This document shows, piece after piece, positions 9,387 to 18,090 of a DNA stretch of 64,000 nucleotides (position 1 is its first letter; every line of letters begins with the position of its first letter). The position numbers and the translations under genes were made by a program. Below the pieces are notes generated by a model. That model saw nothing but the letters and a program-made list of their open reading frames with translations, did no database searches and had not been told where the DNA came from. This DNA comes from SHZI01 sp964417725. GTDB lineage: Bacteria; Pseudomonadota; Gammaproteobacteria; Steroidobacterales; GCA-2729495. The stretch covers positions 25,557 through 89,556 of the forward strand of contig CAYQIV010000014.1 of NCBI GenBank assembly GCA_964417725.1. The letters are read 5' to 3'.

Positions 9387-10355
9387 TCAATGCCCCCGCA
9401 GGACGGGGATATTGCGGCTGCGGGCCCACTCGCGGACCAGGCCACGGTTGGGCGCACTGACCGGTACGACAAGCCCGTTGGCCAGTTCGACGGCAAGTTG
9501 TCCCGGCGTCCGGTGCACGGCCGCGATCGCCGCGCTGCGGACCCACCATGAACGGTGTACCTGCATGCCTTCGGCAGGGTCCATTCCGGCCACCGCATCA
9601 CTGAAACGGTACAGCACCATAAAGCTCCGACCAGCGGCGTGGACCTTGACGTAATGCTGCTCGGCCTTGATGGCAATGATCTCGCTGCCCGCCGCGACGC
9701 CTGGCAGGCGCTGCAGGAGCTGCGGGGGTGGTGCGGCACTGGCGGCCGCCGGTGTACCCGCCACGCGCCCTTCATCGGCCGGCGGCACGACGGGCAGCAG
9801 GCCGGTGCCGGCTGCAGCCGGACGACGGTAGAGGCTGAACCCCGTGAGGCGCTCGAACAGCAGATTGACGACGATCCAGACCACGCCGGCGCGCAGGGCC
9901 AACGACAGCGACCCGAGTTCGCTGTGGATGTGCTGGCTGGCGGTGACGCCATCGATGCCGGCACCGAGCCAGCCGGCGCCAAACTGCGCCGTCAGCCAGC
10001 GCGAGTAGGGCAACACCAGCAGACAGGCCACGAAGCAGCCGGCGGCAAGCACGGGGAGCACGGGGGGGCGCCAGCGCTGCAGCCAGCGACCCAGGCCCCA
10101 GGTGGCCAGCGCACTGGTCCACCAGGGCACGAACGCGTGACCGGTATAGAAAAGGAGCGTGTCCGGGTAACCCGCCACCTGCAGCACGGCCCAGTTGTTC
10201 AACGCGGCGTACAGGGCGATGACGGCGGGAATGGCGACGAGGAAAGTCCATTTCACACGGCCCGTGACGGCCCGGGCACCGGCCGGCGCCAGCCCGACCG
10301 CGCTGCCGCCCGGTCGCGCGGCACCCGCGGAAAAAACCATTTCGCTGTCGGTCAT
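9387..10355 (-). CDS. Membrane-bound LytTR-type transcriptional regulator
   Basis: A 322-residue protein with about four transmembrane segments in its first 190 residues (for example WTFLVAIPAVIALYAALNNW) and a LytTR DNA-binding domain in the last 100 or so (EIIAIKAEQHYVKVH, then MQVHRSWWVRSAAI). Such proteins read a membrane or extracellular cue and bind promoters directly, without a separate histidine kinase. The ATG at 10355 gives a sensible N-terminus; the open frame to 10445 is not needed. The ribosome site is weak. It lies directly upstream of the TonB receptor gene in the same orientation, its likeliest target apart from itself. The ligand is unknown. Confidence 0.8.
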   Translation of the reverse strand: MTDSEMVFSAGAARPGGSAVGLAPAGARAVTGRVKWTFLVAIPAVIALYAALNNWAVLQVAGYPDTLLFYTGHAFVPWWTSALATWGLGRWLQRWRPPVLPVLAAGCFVACLLVLPYSRWLTAQFGAGWLGAGIDGVTASQHIHSELGSLSLALRAGVVWIVVNLLFERLTGFSLYRRPAAAGTGLLPVVPPADEGRVAGTPAAASAAPPPQLLQRLPGVAAGSEIIAIKAEQHYVKVHAAGRSFMVLYRFSDAVAGMDPAEGMQVHRSWWVRSAAIAAVHRTPGQLAVELANGLVVPVSAPNRGLVREWARSRNIPVLRGH

Positions 10356-10562
10356 GGCGGCACCCAAGATAGCACCGGTGCCGCATGAGGACCAGTTCGT
10401 GCTGCATGAGCCGCCATCGGTGAAAAAGTGCGCCGGCCAGGGCAAAGATTCACCCGGGGTGATTGCCTGAGGGCCGTTGGACAGGCCTCATAGACCCCAC
10501 GCGGCGCCCCGAAGCGCCGCCAGCGACACCCCGGACCCATTGTTGCAGGAGGCCCATCCGGC

Positions 10563-11441
10563 ATGCACCCCCACCTGTACCGCACCCCGTGGATCGGCCT
10601 GCTGTGCCTCACGGTCGGCTTCCTCACCCAGCCGCTCGGTCACACGGTCTACATGCTCATCGAGAACACTTTTGGCGCCCATGCCGTCTATCCGGCCCTC
10701 GCCACGGGCTTCGCCGGCTGCCTGCTGGTCTGGGCGGGGCTCAAGCGCGACGAGCTGGCGGCGACGTGCCTGGGGCTCGTCGGTGGCTGGTTGATGTGGA
10801 TCGGCTGGTTCGAGTATTCCTTCAAGTTCTTCGCCGAGCTCTACGACGTGCCGGGCTACGCCGTCGAACCCGACGTGGCGCAGGGCTACGTCGCCGCGCC
10901 CCAGGCCAACATGCTGCAGGCCACCGTGATGCTGATGTTTGCCCTGTTCATCCTCTACGGGGTGTTCAACCGGCAGACGAAGTGCAATTTCATGCGCTGG
11001 TTCCACCGTCACCTGCGCTTCAGCCCCGGCATGCCGACCCCGGACAACCAGCGCAGCTTCGCCCGCATCACGGCGATGGAAGTGCTGTTCGTCACCTGGT
11101 TCTGCTACCTGTTCTGGCTCTACGCCATCTACCTCGGCACGCAGGGCACCGGCGCGACCCTCATCATGCTCATCTACGTGGCGTGGACGGCGTGGTCGCT
11201 GTACCTCACCTGGCAAGCCAGCCGGCAGCCGCGGCCTGCCGCGGCCCTGCGCTACGGGCTCGCCGCCGGCATCGTCGTCTGGGGCTCGGCAGAGATGCCG
11301 GCCCACTTCGGCGCCTACCGGGAGTACTGGCTGTATCCGGCCGAGTACCCGCTGTTCAACCTGCTGCTGGCGGTGACGTTCATGGGCGGGTTGATGCTCG
11401 TCGCCCGTTTCCGCAGGCCGGCCCGGCACCCGGATGCATGA
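10563..11441 (+). CDS. Conserved multi-pass membrane protein, unknown function
   Basis: A 292-residue inner-membrane protein with roughly seven to eight hydrophobic helices (first around residues 10-33, last around 263-283). I do not recognise the family. The protein is rich in Trp, Tyr and Phe in the helices and has a cytosolic or periplasmic loop with basic residues (MRWFHRHLRFSPGMP). A good ribosome site, AGGAGG, lies eight to ten bases before the ATG. It stands alone on the plus strand, divergent from the LytTR regulator and convergent with the heme O synthase, so neighbours give no hint of its role. Confidence 0.7.
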   Translation: MHPHLYRTPWIGLLCLTVGFLTQPLGHTVYMLIENTFGAHAVYPALATGFAGCLLVWAGLKRDELAATCLGLVGGWLMWIGWFEYSFKFFAELYDVPGYAVEPDVAQGYVAAPQANMLQATVMLMFALFILYGVFNRQTKCNFMRWFHRHLRFSPGMPTPDNQRSFARITAMEVLFVTWFCYLFWLYAIYLGTQGTGATLIMLIYVAWTAWSLYLTWQASRQPRPAAALRYGLAAGIVVWGSAEMPAHFGAYREYWLYPAEYPLFNLLLAVTFMGGLMLVARFRRPARHPDA

Positions 11442-11580
11442 CACACACCACACGGGCGACGACGCACGGCAGGACTGCCGGGGGGCTTCGTCTGGTGCGT
11501 GAAGCGGGGACGCCGCCGTGCGGAAGGCCGCGCGCAGCTGCCGGTGTGTCGTCGCAGACCGGCGGGCGGTGAGGTGCGGC

Positions 11581-12537
11581 TCAGTACACCCAGTTGTCGA
11601 TGATCGCCGCGGCGAGCAGGATGCCGAGCTGGATGATCGAGGCGGCAAAGGCCCGCCACCCCTGCGGGATGCTCGGCTGGTACACCAGCCGCCAGCAGGC
11701 CCGGATGAAATACGCACCGCCACCGACGGCGCCAGCAAGATAGATCCAGCCCATGCCGTAGAAGAAAGGCAGCACCGACAGACCGACCAGGGCGATGGCG
11801 TGGCCAAGGATCGCGCGCGTCGCCACGCCCTCGGGCGCCACCACCGGCAGCATGGGGATACCGGCCACTTCGTAGTCCTTGCGGCACGCATAGGCCAGCG
11901 CCCAGAAATGCGGCGGGGTCCAGAGGAACAGCACCACGGCGAGGATCACCGGCGCGGGTGCGAACTCGGCGCCGACTGCCGCCGCACCGGCCATCACGGC
12001 GAAGCTGCCCGCCGCACCGCCGATGACGATGTTGAGCCACGTGCGACGCTTGAGCCACACGGTGTAGACGATGCCGTAGGTGAAAGCGCCGAGGAACAGG
12101 TACAGCGCGACGCGTGCGTTGGTGGCCCAGGCCGCGGCCAACACCGCAGCGGCCAGCGACAGCAGGATGCCGGCATACCAGCCCGGCGTGGCGACGAAGC
12201 GCCCGGTGACGAAGGTGCGCGTGGCGGTGCGGCGCATGCGCGAATCCGAGTCGCGCTCCCAGATCTGGTTGAAGGCGCCGGCCGCCGCCGACGACACGAG
12301 CGTCGCCAGCGCCAGGATGATGACTTGCCAGAGGGTCAGCGACGCGGCGCCTGCGACGGGTTCGGGACTGACGGCGAGACCGGCCAGCGCACTGGCCATG
12401 ATCAACAGACCGAGACGGACCTTGGCGGTATGGTAGACGAGGCGCAAAGTCTCCACGGGATCAGGGACCTCGAACTTGCGGGGGGCACGGCGCAGCCGAC
12501 GGGCGCGCGCAGGCCAGGACGTCGTTGGGGCCTTCAC
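11581..12537 (-). CDS. ctaB: Heme O synthase (protoheme IX farnesyltransferase)
   Basis: A 318-residue UbiA-family membrane prenyltransferase that attaches farnesyl to heme B to make heme O for terminal oxidases. The first Asp-rich motif is clear (NQIWERDSDSRMRRTATR), followed by FLWTPPHFWALA, which is diagnostic of CtaB/CyoE, and about nine helices. The predicted start is a GTG at 12537 with a poor ribosome site, so the N-terminus is uncertain by up to about 40 residues; homology begins near residue 30. No oxidase structural gene is next to it. Its location beside a tetrapyrrole and sulfur cluster may be coincidence. Confidence 0.88.
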   Translation of the reverse strand: MKAPTTSWPARARRLRRAPRKFEVPDPVETLRLVYHTAKVRLGLLIMASALAGLAVSPEPVAGAASLTLWQVIILALATLVSSAAAGAFNQIWERDSDSRMRRTATRTFVTGRFVATPGWYAGILLSLAAAVLAAAWATNARVALYLFLGAFTYGIVYTVWLKRRTWLNIVIGGAAGSFAVMAGAAAVGAEFAPAPVILAVVLFLWTPPHFWALAYACRKDYEVAGIPMLPVVAPEGVATRAILGHAIALVGLSVLPFFYGMGWIYLAGAVGGGAYFIRACWRLVYQPSIPQGWRAFAASIIQLGILLAAAIIDNWVY

Positions 12538-12558
12538 AGGCCCGCATATAGTACGGGG

Positions 12559-12572
12559 TTATACATGGATAA
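12559..12572. promoter_or_regulatory. Dyad TTAT-N6-ATAA upstream of cysH
   Basis: TTATACATGGATAA is a short inverted repeat in an AT-rich pocket about 70 bases before the cysH start and just upstream of the divergent ctaB. A T-N11-A core of this kind fits LysR-type regulators, and CysB is encoded next door. The resemblance is weak evidence on its own. Confidence 0.3.
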
Positions 12573-12642
12573 CAACATCTTCGTTCCTTGGATACCACCT
12601 GACGATTAGCGTGGCTGCTGTCACGCACGAGGAACGTCCAAG

Positions 12643-13413
12643 GTGTCCGTCGCCATTCCCATCGCCGCCCGGGCCGGGTCAGCCGGCCTGACCCTCGACG
12701 AAACCGAATCGCGTTGCCAGGCGGTCGACCACGGCAACCGGCTGTTCGCCTCGATGACGGCGGGCGAGCGCGTCCGCTGGGCCCTCGACCACCTGCCCGG
12801 CCACCACGTGCTGAGTTCCAGTTTCGGTGCCCAGGCCGCCGTGCTGCTGCACCTCGTCACGCATCACCGGCCCGGCATCCCGGTGGTCTTCATCGATACC
12901 GGCTACCTGTTCCCCGAGACCTACCAGTTCGTCGATGCGCTGGTCAGCCGCCTCAAGATCAACCTGCGCGTCTACAGCAACCCGCTGAGCATCGCCTGGC
13001 AGGAAGCCCGCCACGGAAAACGCTGGGAAAACGGCCTCGAGGGCCTCAACGCCTACAACCGCGACAACAAGGTCGAGCCGATGGAGCGCGCCCTGCGCGA
13101 ACTCGATGTCGGCACCTGGTTCGCCGGGCTGCGCCGCAGCCAGTCGACGGGCCGCGCCACCACGCCGTTCCTCAAGACCCAGGGCGAGCGCTGGAAGGTC
13201 CACCCGATCGCCGACTGGTCGGATCGCGACGTCCACCACTACCTCAAGGCCAACGACCTGCCCTATCACCCGCTGTGGGAACAGGGCTATGTGTCGATCG
13301 GCGACGTCCACACGACGCGGCCACTGCACGCCGTGGACAGCATCGAGGACACGCGCTTTTTCGGCATCAAGCGCGAGTGCGGCCTGCACGAGATCGACCT
13401 GTCCGGGCTCTAG
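12643..13413 (+). CDS. cysH: Phosphoadenylyl-sulfate reductase
   Basis: A 256-residue cytosolic enzyme that reduces activated sulfate (PAPS) to sulfite with thioredoxin. The nucleotide loop appears as SSSFGAQAAVLLHL and the redox cysteine is Cys246 in KRECGLH. The paired cysteines that hold the iron-sulfur cluster in APS reductases are absent, which places it with the PAPS-type enzymes. The start is GTG at 12643 after GAGGAA. It is convergent with cysB and close to cysG and a cysteine synthase, forming a sulfate assimilation neighbourhood; no sulfite reductase or sulfate-activating genes are in the window. Confidence 0.92.
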   Translation: MSVAIPIAARAGSAGLTLDETESRCQAVDHGNRLFASMTAGERVRWALDHLPGHHVLSSSFGAQAAVLLHLVTHHRPGIPVVFIDTGYLFPETYQFVDALVSRLKINLRVYSNPLSIAWQEARHGKRWENGLEGLNAYNRDNKVEPMERALRELDVGTWFAGLRRSQSTGRATTPFLKTQGERWKVHPIADWSDRDVHHYLKANDLPYHPLWEQGYVSIGDVHTTRPLHAVDSIEDTRFFGIKRECGLHEIDLSGL

Positions 13414-13530
13414 GCGTCCAGGCGGCAGGGGCCGGTGGGCTGCGATGCCCCGCCCCGGCGCCGTCGTCCGCACCACGCGCCACCAGCCGGCGACGCACCT
13501 GGTCGACCGGTGACCTTGCCCGGCGCGCCG

Positions 13531-14535
13531 TCAGGCGCTGGCCTGTGTCTGTGCACCGACGCCGACCAGCGGCAGCGCGTCGGCCTCGAACAGCGCATCG
13601 ACCTCCGCCTGCGTCTCGAGTTGCGTGACCTTGCGCATCACGTGCGGCGTCAGGTGTGGCGCGAAAAGATTGATGAAGTCGATCATGTAGCGGCGCAGAA
13701 CGGAATCGCGGCGGAAGCCGATCCACGTCGTGACGCGCGGAAACAGGCCGATCGCCGGCAGGGCGACGAGGTCCTTGCGGTCGTGCGGCTCGAAGGCCAT
13801 CGGCGCCATGACGCCGACCCCCATGCCCATACGCACGTAGGTCTTGATGATGTCGGCATCGCGCGCCGTGAAGACGACGTTCGGCTCCAGTCCCTGGGCG
13901 GCGAAGGCCCGCTTGAAGGACGACTCGCCGACCGGACTGAAGACGTAGGTCACCAGCGGATATTGCGCCAGCAGCGGCAGGGTCATCTCGGGCTCCTTCG
14001 CCAGCGGATGATCGACGGGCACGACGACGATGCGGTCCCAGCGGAAGCAGGGCAGCATGACGAGCCCGGTGAAAAGCTGGCGCGAGTCGGTGGCGATCGC
14101 GAAGTCGACACGGTTGGTCGCCACCAGCTGCGCGATCTGCTCGGACGTGCCCTGCTGGAGTTCAAGCGTCACCTTCGGGTGGCGCCGGCGGAACTCGCCG
14201 ATCGCCGCGGGCAGGACGAAACGCGCCTGGGTGTGCGTGGTGCCGATGGTCAGCGCACCGTCCTGCTCGCCCGACAGATCGCTGGCGAGGCTGCGGATGT
14301 TGTCGACCTCGCGCATGATGCGCCGGGCACGCGAGATCACCTCGCGGCCGGCGCCGGTGATCGCCGCGAGGCTTTTGCCCCGCCGCGTGAAGAGCTGGAC
14401 ACCGAGTTCCTGCTCGAGGAGCTTGAGCTGCTTGCTGATGCCCGGCTGGCTGGTGTGGAGCCGTTCTGCCGCCGACGTGATGTTGAGGCCGCTGTCGGCG
14501 ATCGCCACCAGGTACCTGAGTTGCTGGAGCGTCAT
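13531..14535 (-). CDS. cysB: LysR-family regulator CysB
   Basis: A 334-residue LysR-type activator of sulfur assimilation. The N-terminal winged helix is MTLQQLRYLVAIADSGLNIT with the helix-turn-helix AAERLHTSQPGISKQLKLLE. The effector domain contains the CysB-type TTHTQARFVLP and DADIIKTYVRMGMGVGVMAP segments and the length matches CysB. The ATG at 14535 has GAGGCA upstream. It is divergent from cysG across a 189-base AT-rich spacer that contains an inverted pair of ATATAACGAAA. By analogy it responds to N-acetylserine/O-acetylserine and thiosulfate or sulfide, and here probably also controls the tetrapyrrole genes downstream of cysG. Confidence 0.93.
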   Translation of the reverse strand: MTLQQLRYLVAIADSGLNITSAAERLHTSQPGISKQLKLLEQELGVQLFTRRGKSLAAITGAGREVISRARRIMREVDNIRSLASDLSGEQDGALTIGTTHTQARFVLPAAIGEFRRRHPKVTLELQQGTSEQIAQLVATNRVDFAIATDSRQLFTGLVMLPCFRWDRIVVVPVDHPLAKEPEMTLPLLAQYPLVTYVFSPVGESSFKRAFAAQGLEPNVVFTARDADIIKTYVRMGMGVGVMAPMAFEPHDRKDLVALPAIGLFPRVTTWIGFRRDSVLRRYMIDFINLFAPHLTPHVMRKVTQLETQAEVDALFEADALPLVGVGAQTQASA

Positions 14536-14575
14536 GATGTGATTGCCTCGGTCAAGCCCGTCCGTGGACAGTTCA

Positions 14576-14638
14576 ATATAACGAAAGGTTACATTAAACG
14601 GCCCATTGCGGCGCGGTGCAAAATCCTTTTCGTTATAT
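14576..14638. promoter_or_regulatory. Inverted ATATAACGAAA pair in the cysB-cysG spacer
   Basis: ATATAACGAAA at 14576-14586 on the plus strand recurs exactly on the minus strand at 14628-14638; flanking GG is also shared. The two copies face each other 52 bases apart, in the only AT-rich stretch between divergent cysB and cysG. This is what a LysR-type regulator would bind, so I infer a CysB operator with autoregulation. A related TTCGTT core occurs upstream of cysH near 12580. Confidence 0.55.
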
Positions 14639-14724
14639 CCATCGGCGATAATTGCAGAAGATAATTCTATTGTTTTCCGGCCCCCCTCAGGCATAGGGTA
14701 CCGGATTGGTCCGGATCGCCCACT

Positions 14725-16110
14725 ATGGAATACCTGCCGATCTTCGTTCGCCTCGAAGGCCGCCCTTGCCTCGTCGTCGGCGGGGGCGAGGTCGCCGCGC
14801 GCAAGGTCGGGCGGCTGCTGGCGGCCGGCGCCCGGGTCGAGGTCGTCGCACCGCGACCGGCTGCCGCCGTGCGCGCGCTGGCCGATGCCGGGCGCATCAC
14901 GCTGCGCGAGGCCGCCTTCGACCCCACCCGGGTCGGCGATCCGGTGCTGGTCATCGCCGCCACCGACGATCCCGCCACCAACCGTGCGGTGGCCGATGCG
15001 GCGGCGCGGGCCGGGCGACTGTGCAACGTCGTCGACGACCCCGATCCCTCTACCTTCATCAGCCCGTCGATCGTCGAGCGCGGGCCACTGGTCGTCGCCA
15101 TCTCGAGCGGGGGAGCGGCACCACTGCTCGCCCGGCTGCTGCGCCAGCAGCTCGAGCGGCTGCTGCCGGCCCGACTCGGCGACCTGGCCGGATGGGCACG
15201 GCGCTGGCGACGGGTGGTGCGCGAGCGCTTCCCGGACACGCGCGGGCGACGGCGGTTCTGGGAGCAGGTCTTCGACGGTGAACCGGCACAGCGGCTGATG
15301 GCCGGCGACACGGCCGCGGCCGACGCCGCGCTGCGGGCAGCGCTCGACGCCGCACCCCGCGGCATGCCGACGGGCGAGGCGGCGCTGGTCGGTGCCGGGC
15401 CCGGCGACCCCGAACTCATCACCCTGCGCGGCTTTCGCCGCCTGCAACAGGCCGACGTCATCCTCCACGACCGGCTGGCCTCGCCGCGCCTGCTCGACCA
15501 TGCGCGGCAGGACGCCCTGTGCATAGACGTCGGCAAGACCGGCGGCGGACCCTCCACCGACCAGGCCGAGATCAACCGCCTGCTCGTCGCGCACGTGGCC
15601 GCCGGCCGGCGGGTCTGCCGGCTGAAAGGCGGCGATCCCTATCTCTTCGGCCGCGGCGGCGAAGAAGCCGCGGCCCTGGCGGCGGCCGGGCTGCGCTTCG
15701 AGGTCGTGCCGGGCGTGACGGCTGCCGGCGGCTGCAGTGCCGCGGCCGGCATCCCGCTGACCCACCGCGGGCTGGCCGATGCAGTGACCTTCGTCACCGC
15801 GGAGCGCACCGGAGGCGACGAACCCGACTGGGCGCATCTCGCCGCCGCCGGACACACGCTGGTCGTCTACATGGTGACGCGGCGGCTGGCCGCGGTGGCC
15901 GCGGCGCTGGTCGCGCACGGCCGGCCCGGCACGACGCCGGCGGCATTGGTCAGCGGCGGCACCACACCGGCGCAACAGGTCGTCCACGGCACGCTCGCCG
16001 ACATCGGCGCACGCGCCGCCGCTGCACCTTCCCCCGGGTTGCTCATCGTCGGTGACGTCGTCGCGCTCGCCGGGCGGCTGACCGCGGACAAGCCGGCCCC
16101 GGTGCCATAA
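14725..16110 (+). CDS. cysG: Siroheme synthase (trifunctional)
   Basis: A 461-residue cytosolic enzyme that turns uroporphyrinogen III into siroheme, the cofactor of assimilatory sulfite reductase. Residues 1 to about 200 are the precorrin-2 dehydrogenase/ferrochelatase half (LVVGGGEVAARKV, the NAD loop; ISSGGAAPLLARLLRQ). Residues about 215 to 461 are the methyltransferase half (VGAGPGDPELITLRG, RLKGGDPYLFGRGGEE, VVPGVTAAGG). Length matches the fused gamma- and betaproteobacterial form. The ATG at 14725 has no strong ribosome site. It is the first gene of a plus-strand operon that then encodes a cysteine synthase and the earlier tetrapyrrole steps. Confidence 0.95.
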   Translation: MEYLPIFVRLEGRPCLVVGGGEVAARKVGRLLAAGARVEVVAPRPAAAVRALADAGRITLREAAFDPTRVGDPVLVIAATDDPATNRAVADAAARAGRLCNVVDDPDPSTFISPSIVERGPLVVAISSGGAAPLLARLLRQQLERLLPARLGDLAGWARRWRRVVRERFPDTRGRRRFWEQVFDGEPAQRLMAGDTAAADAALRAALDAAPRGMPTGEAALVGAGPGDPELITLRGFRRLQQADVILHDRLASPRLLDHARQDALCIDVGKTGGGPSTDQAEINRLLVAHVAAGRRVCRLKGGDPYLFGRGGEEAAALAAAGLRFEVVPGVTAAGGCSAAAGIPLTHRGLADAVTFVTAERTGGDEPDWAHLAAAGHTLVVYMVTRRLAAVAAALVAHGRPGTTPAALVSGGTTPAQQVVHGTLADIGARAAAAPSPGLLIVGDVVALAGRLTADKPAPVP

Positions 16111-16156
16111 TTCGCGGCCGGCGGGCCGCGCACCTCACCACGACAGGGAGCATGAC

Positions 16157-17125
16157 GTGATCTACAACAACATCCTCGAGACGATCGGTGACACACCGGT
16201 GGTGCACCTCAACCGCATCGCGCCGGCGCACGCCGAGGTGTTCGTCAAGGTCGAAGCCTTCAACCCGGCCGGTTCGGTGAAAGACCGCCTGGCCTTTGCC
16301 GTCATCGATGATGCCGAGCGACGTGGTGTGCTGCGCCCCGGACAGACGGTGGTCGAGGCCACCTCGGGCAACACCGGCGTGGCCCTGGCGATGGTCTGTG
16401 CGGCGCGCGGCTATCCCTTCGTGGCGACGATGACGGAGACGTTCTCCGTCGAGCGGCGCAAGATCATGCGCGCCTACGGTGCGAAGGTGATCCTGACGCC
16501 GGCGGCCGAGCGCGGCACCGGCATGGTGCGTCGCGCCGAGGCGCTGGCCCGCGAGCACGGCTGGTTTCTCGCCCGGCAGTTCCAGAACCCGGCGAACCCC
16601 GCCTTCCACCGCCAGACCACCGGCCCCGAGATCCTCAGCGACTTCGCCGGCCGGCGGCTCGATTACTGGGTGACGGGCTGGGGCACCGGCGGCACGATGA
16701 CCGGCGCCGGCCAGATGATCAAGCTGGCCCGCCCCGAGGTGCGCATCATCGCCACCGAGCCCGAGGGCGCCTCGCTGCTCGGCGGCCATGAATGGAAACC
16801 GCACAAGATCCAGGGCTGGGCACCGGACTTCATCCCCGACGTGCTCGACCGCAATGTCTATGATGAACTCGTCACCGTCAGCGACGACGAGGGCAAGACG
16901 GTCGCGCAACGGCTGGCCCGCGAAGAGGGTCTCTTCGTCGGCCTGTCGGCCGGGGCGACGCTGGCCGCCGGACTCAAGGTCGCGGCACGCGCCGAACCGG
17001 GCACCGTGATCCTCGTCATGCTGCCGGACACCGGCGAGCGCTACCTCAGCACCTGGCTGTGGGACGACGTCGCCGAGGGCTCCGACGATGAATGGCTGGC
17101 AAGCCTCGACACACCACAGGGCTGA
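16157..17125 (+). CDS. Cysteine synthase (O-acetylserine sulfhydrylase)
   Basis: A 322-residue PLP enzyme that makes cysteine from O-acetylserine and sulfide. The Schiff-base lysine is Lys42 in NPAGSVKDR, the substrate loop is SGNTG at 70-74 and the phosphate-binding glycines appear as GTGGTMTGAG. The start is GTG at 16157 after ACAGGGAG; an overlapping ATG at 16152 runs into a stop at once. It lies 46 bases after cysG and its stop overlaps the region just before the next gene by only 4 bases of spacing, so the operon continues into the tetrapyrrole genes. CysK and CysM types cannot be separated with confidence here. Confidence 0.93.
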   Translation: MIYNNILETIGDTPVVHLNRIAPAHAEVFVKVEAFNPAGSVKDRLAFAVIDDAERRGVLRPGQTVVEATSGNTGVALAMVCAARGYPFVATMTETFSVERRKIMRAYGAKVILTPAAERGTGMVRRAEALAREHGWFLARQFQNPANPAFHRQTTGPEILSDFAGRRLDYWVTGWGTGGTMTGAGQMIKLARPEVRIIATEPEGASLLGGHEWKPHKIQGWAPDFIPDVLDRNVYDELVTVSDDEGKTVAQRLAREEGLFVGLSAGATLAAGLKVAARAEPGTVILVMLPDTGERYLSTWLWDDVAEGSDDEWLASLDTPQG

Positions 17126-17129
17126 GCGG

Positions 17130-18050
17130 ATGTCGATCGACGCGTTGTGGCTGGTCCACCGGCCCCATCCGGCCGGCGATGCCGGGCAGGCTGATGGCGA
17201 GGCCTGGCCGGCCGCCGGCACGGCACTGCACCTGGACACCTGCCTGCGCCGCCTGGCGCTGGGTGCCGGTACGCCGCCGCGGGTGATGCCGGCGGGCGGT
17301 GAGTTGCGTGTCGGCGGGCCCGCCTACCGGCACACCCTCGAGATCATCAGCGGGCTGCACAGCGCCGTGCCCGGTGAAACCAATGTGCTCGGCCAGTTCC
17401 GCAGCGCCTGGCGGCACGCGGCCGGCACCCTGTCGCCGGCCACGCATGCGGCGCTGGCGCCGCTCGTCACGGCGCTGCTCGCCGACAGCCGCACCCTCCA
17501 CCATCGGCACCTGCAGGGCATCGGCGGCCAGTCATACGGCAGCCTCGTCCGCCGCCTGCTCGCACCGGGACGCGGCGCACGCGTGCTGTTCATCGGCACC
17601 GGTGCGCTGGCCCGTTCCCTGCGGCCGTTCTTCGACCATTGCACCTGCGCCGCGTGGAACCACCGCACGAGGTCCATGCCCTTCGCCGCCGAGCCCCTGT
17701 TTGCTGTCGACGAGATGGCCCGCGCCGCCGCCTGGGCCCAGTTCGTCATTTTCGCGACCCCGGCCGACGACGCCCACGACGGGCGTTGGCGAACGCTGCT
17801 GCGTGATGCACGCATCGACGGCCTCGTGCACCTCGGGCGGCGGCGCACCGCCCCGTGGCCATGGCCGGCGGGCGTGGCGCGCCACCATGACCTCGACGAT
17901 GTCTTCGACCTCGCCACCCGCCAGGCTGCCCTGCGCACCCGGCGCATCGTCCTGGCCCGGCACGAATGCCTGCGGCTGACGCAGCAGCGGCTGCACCCCG
18001 TCGCGGCGACCGCCGCCGGGCATTTCGCCCCGGCGGTGGCGGCGCTGTGA
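17130..18050 (+). CDS. Shortened glutamyl-tRNA reductase-like protein
   Basis: A 306-residue divergent homologue of glutamyl-tRNA reductase (HemA), the first step of the C5 pathway. What aligns: the catalytic-cysteine motif as LDTCLRR (Cys38; STCNR in HemA), SGLHSAVPGETNVLGQ at 74-89 (SGLDSLVLGEPQILGQ type), GIGGQSYGSL at 130-139 and the nucleotide loop VLFIGTGALARSL at 152-164. What is missing: the C-terminal helical dimerisation domain and spinal helix end, making it over 100 residues shorter than usual. The ATG at 17130 is four bases after the cysteine synthase stop. I infer a siroheme-dedicated reductase, but loss of activity or a changed substrate is possible. Confidence 0.7.
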   Translation: MSIDALWLVHRPHPAGDAGQADGEAWPAAGTALHLDTCLRRLALGAGTPPRVMPAGGELRVGGPAYRHTLEIISGLHSAVPGETNVLGQFRSAWRHAAGTLSPATHAALAPLVTALLADSRTLHHRHLQGIGGQSYGSLVRRLLAPGRGARVLFIGTGALARSLRPFFDHCTCAAWNHRTRSMPFAAEPLFAVDEMARAAAWAQFVIFATPADDAHDGRWRTLLRDARIDGLVHLGRRRTAPWPWPAGVARHHDLDDVFDLATRQAALRTRRIVLARHECLRLTQQRLHPVAATAAGHFAPAVAAL

Positions 18051-18090
18051 GCGGCGCGCACCCCGTGCCGCGCGACGCCGGCCGGCGCCC

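Noticed and set aside
12643..13413. APS reductase assignment for cysH
   Set aside because: The paired cysteines for the iron-sulfur cluster are missing; only the ECGLH cysteine is present.
13531..15987. A long minus-strand frame running from cysB through cysG
   Set aside because: Only the part from 14535 is CysB; the rest is the shadow of cysG.
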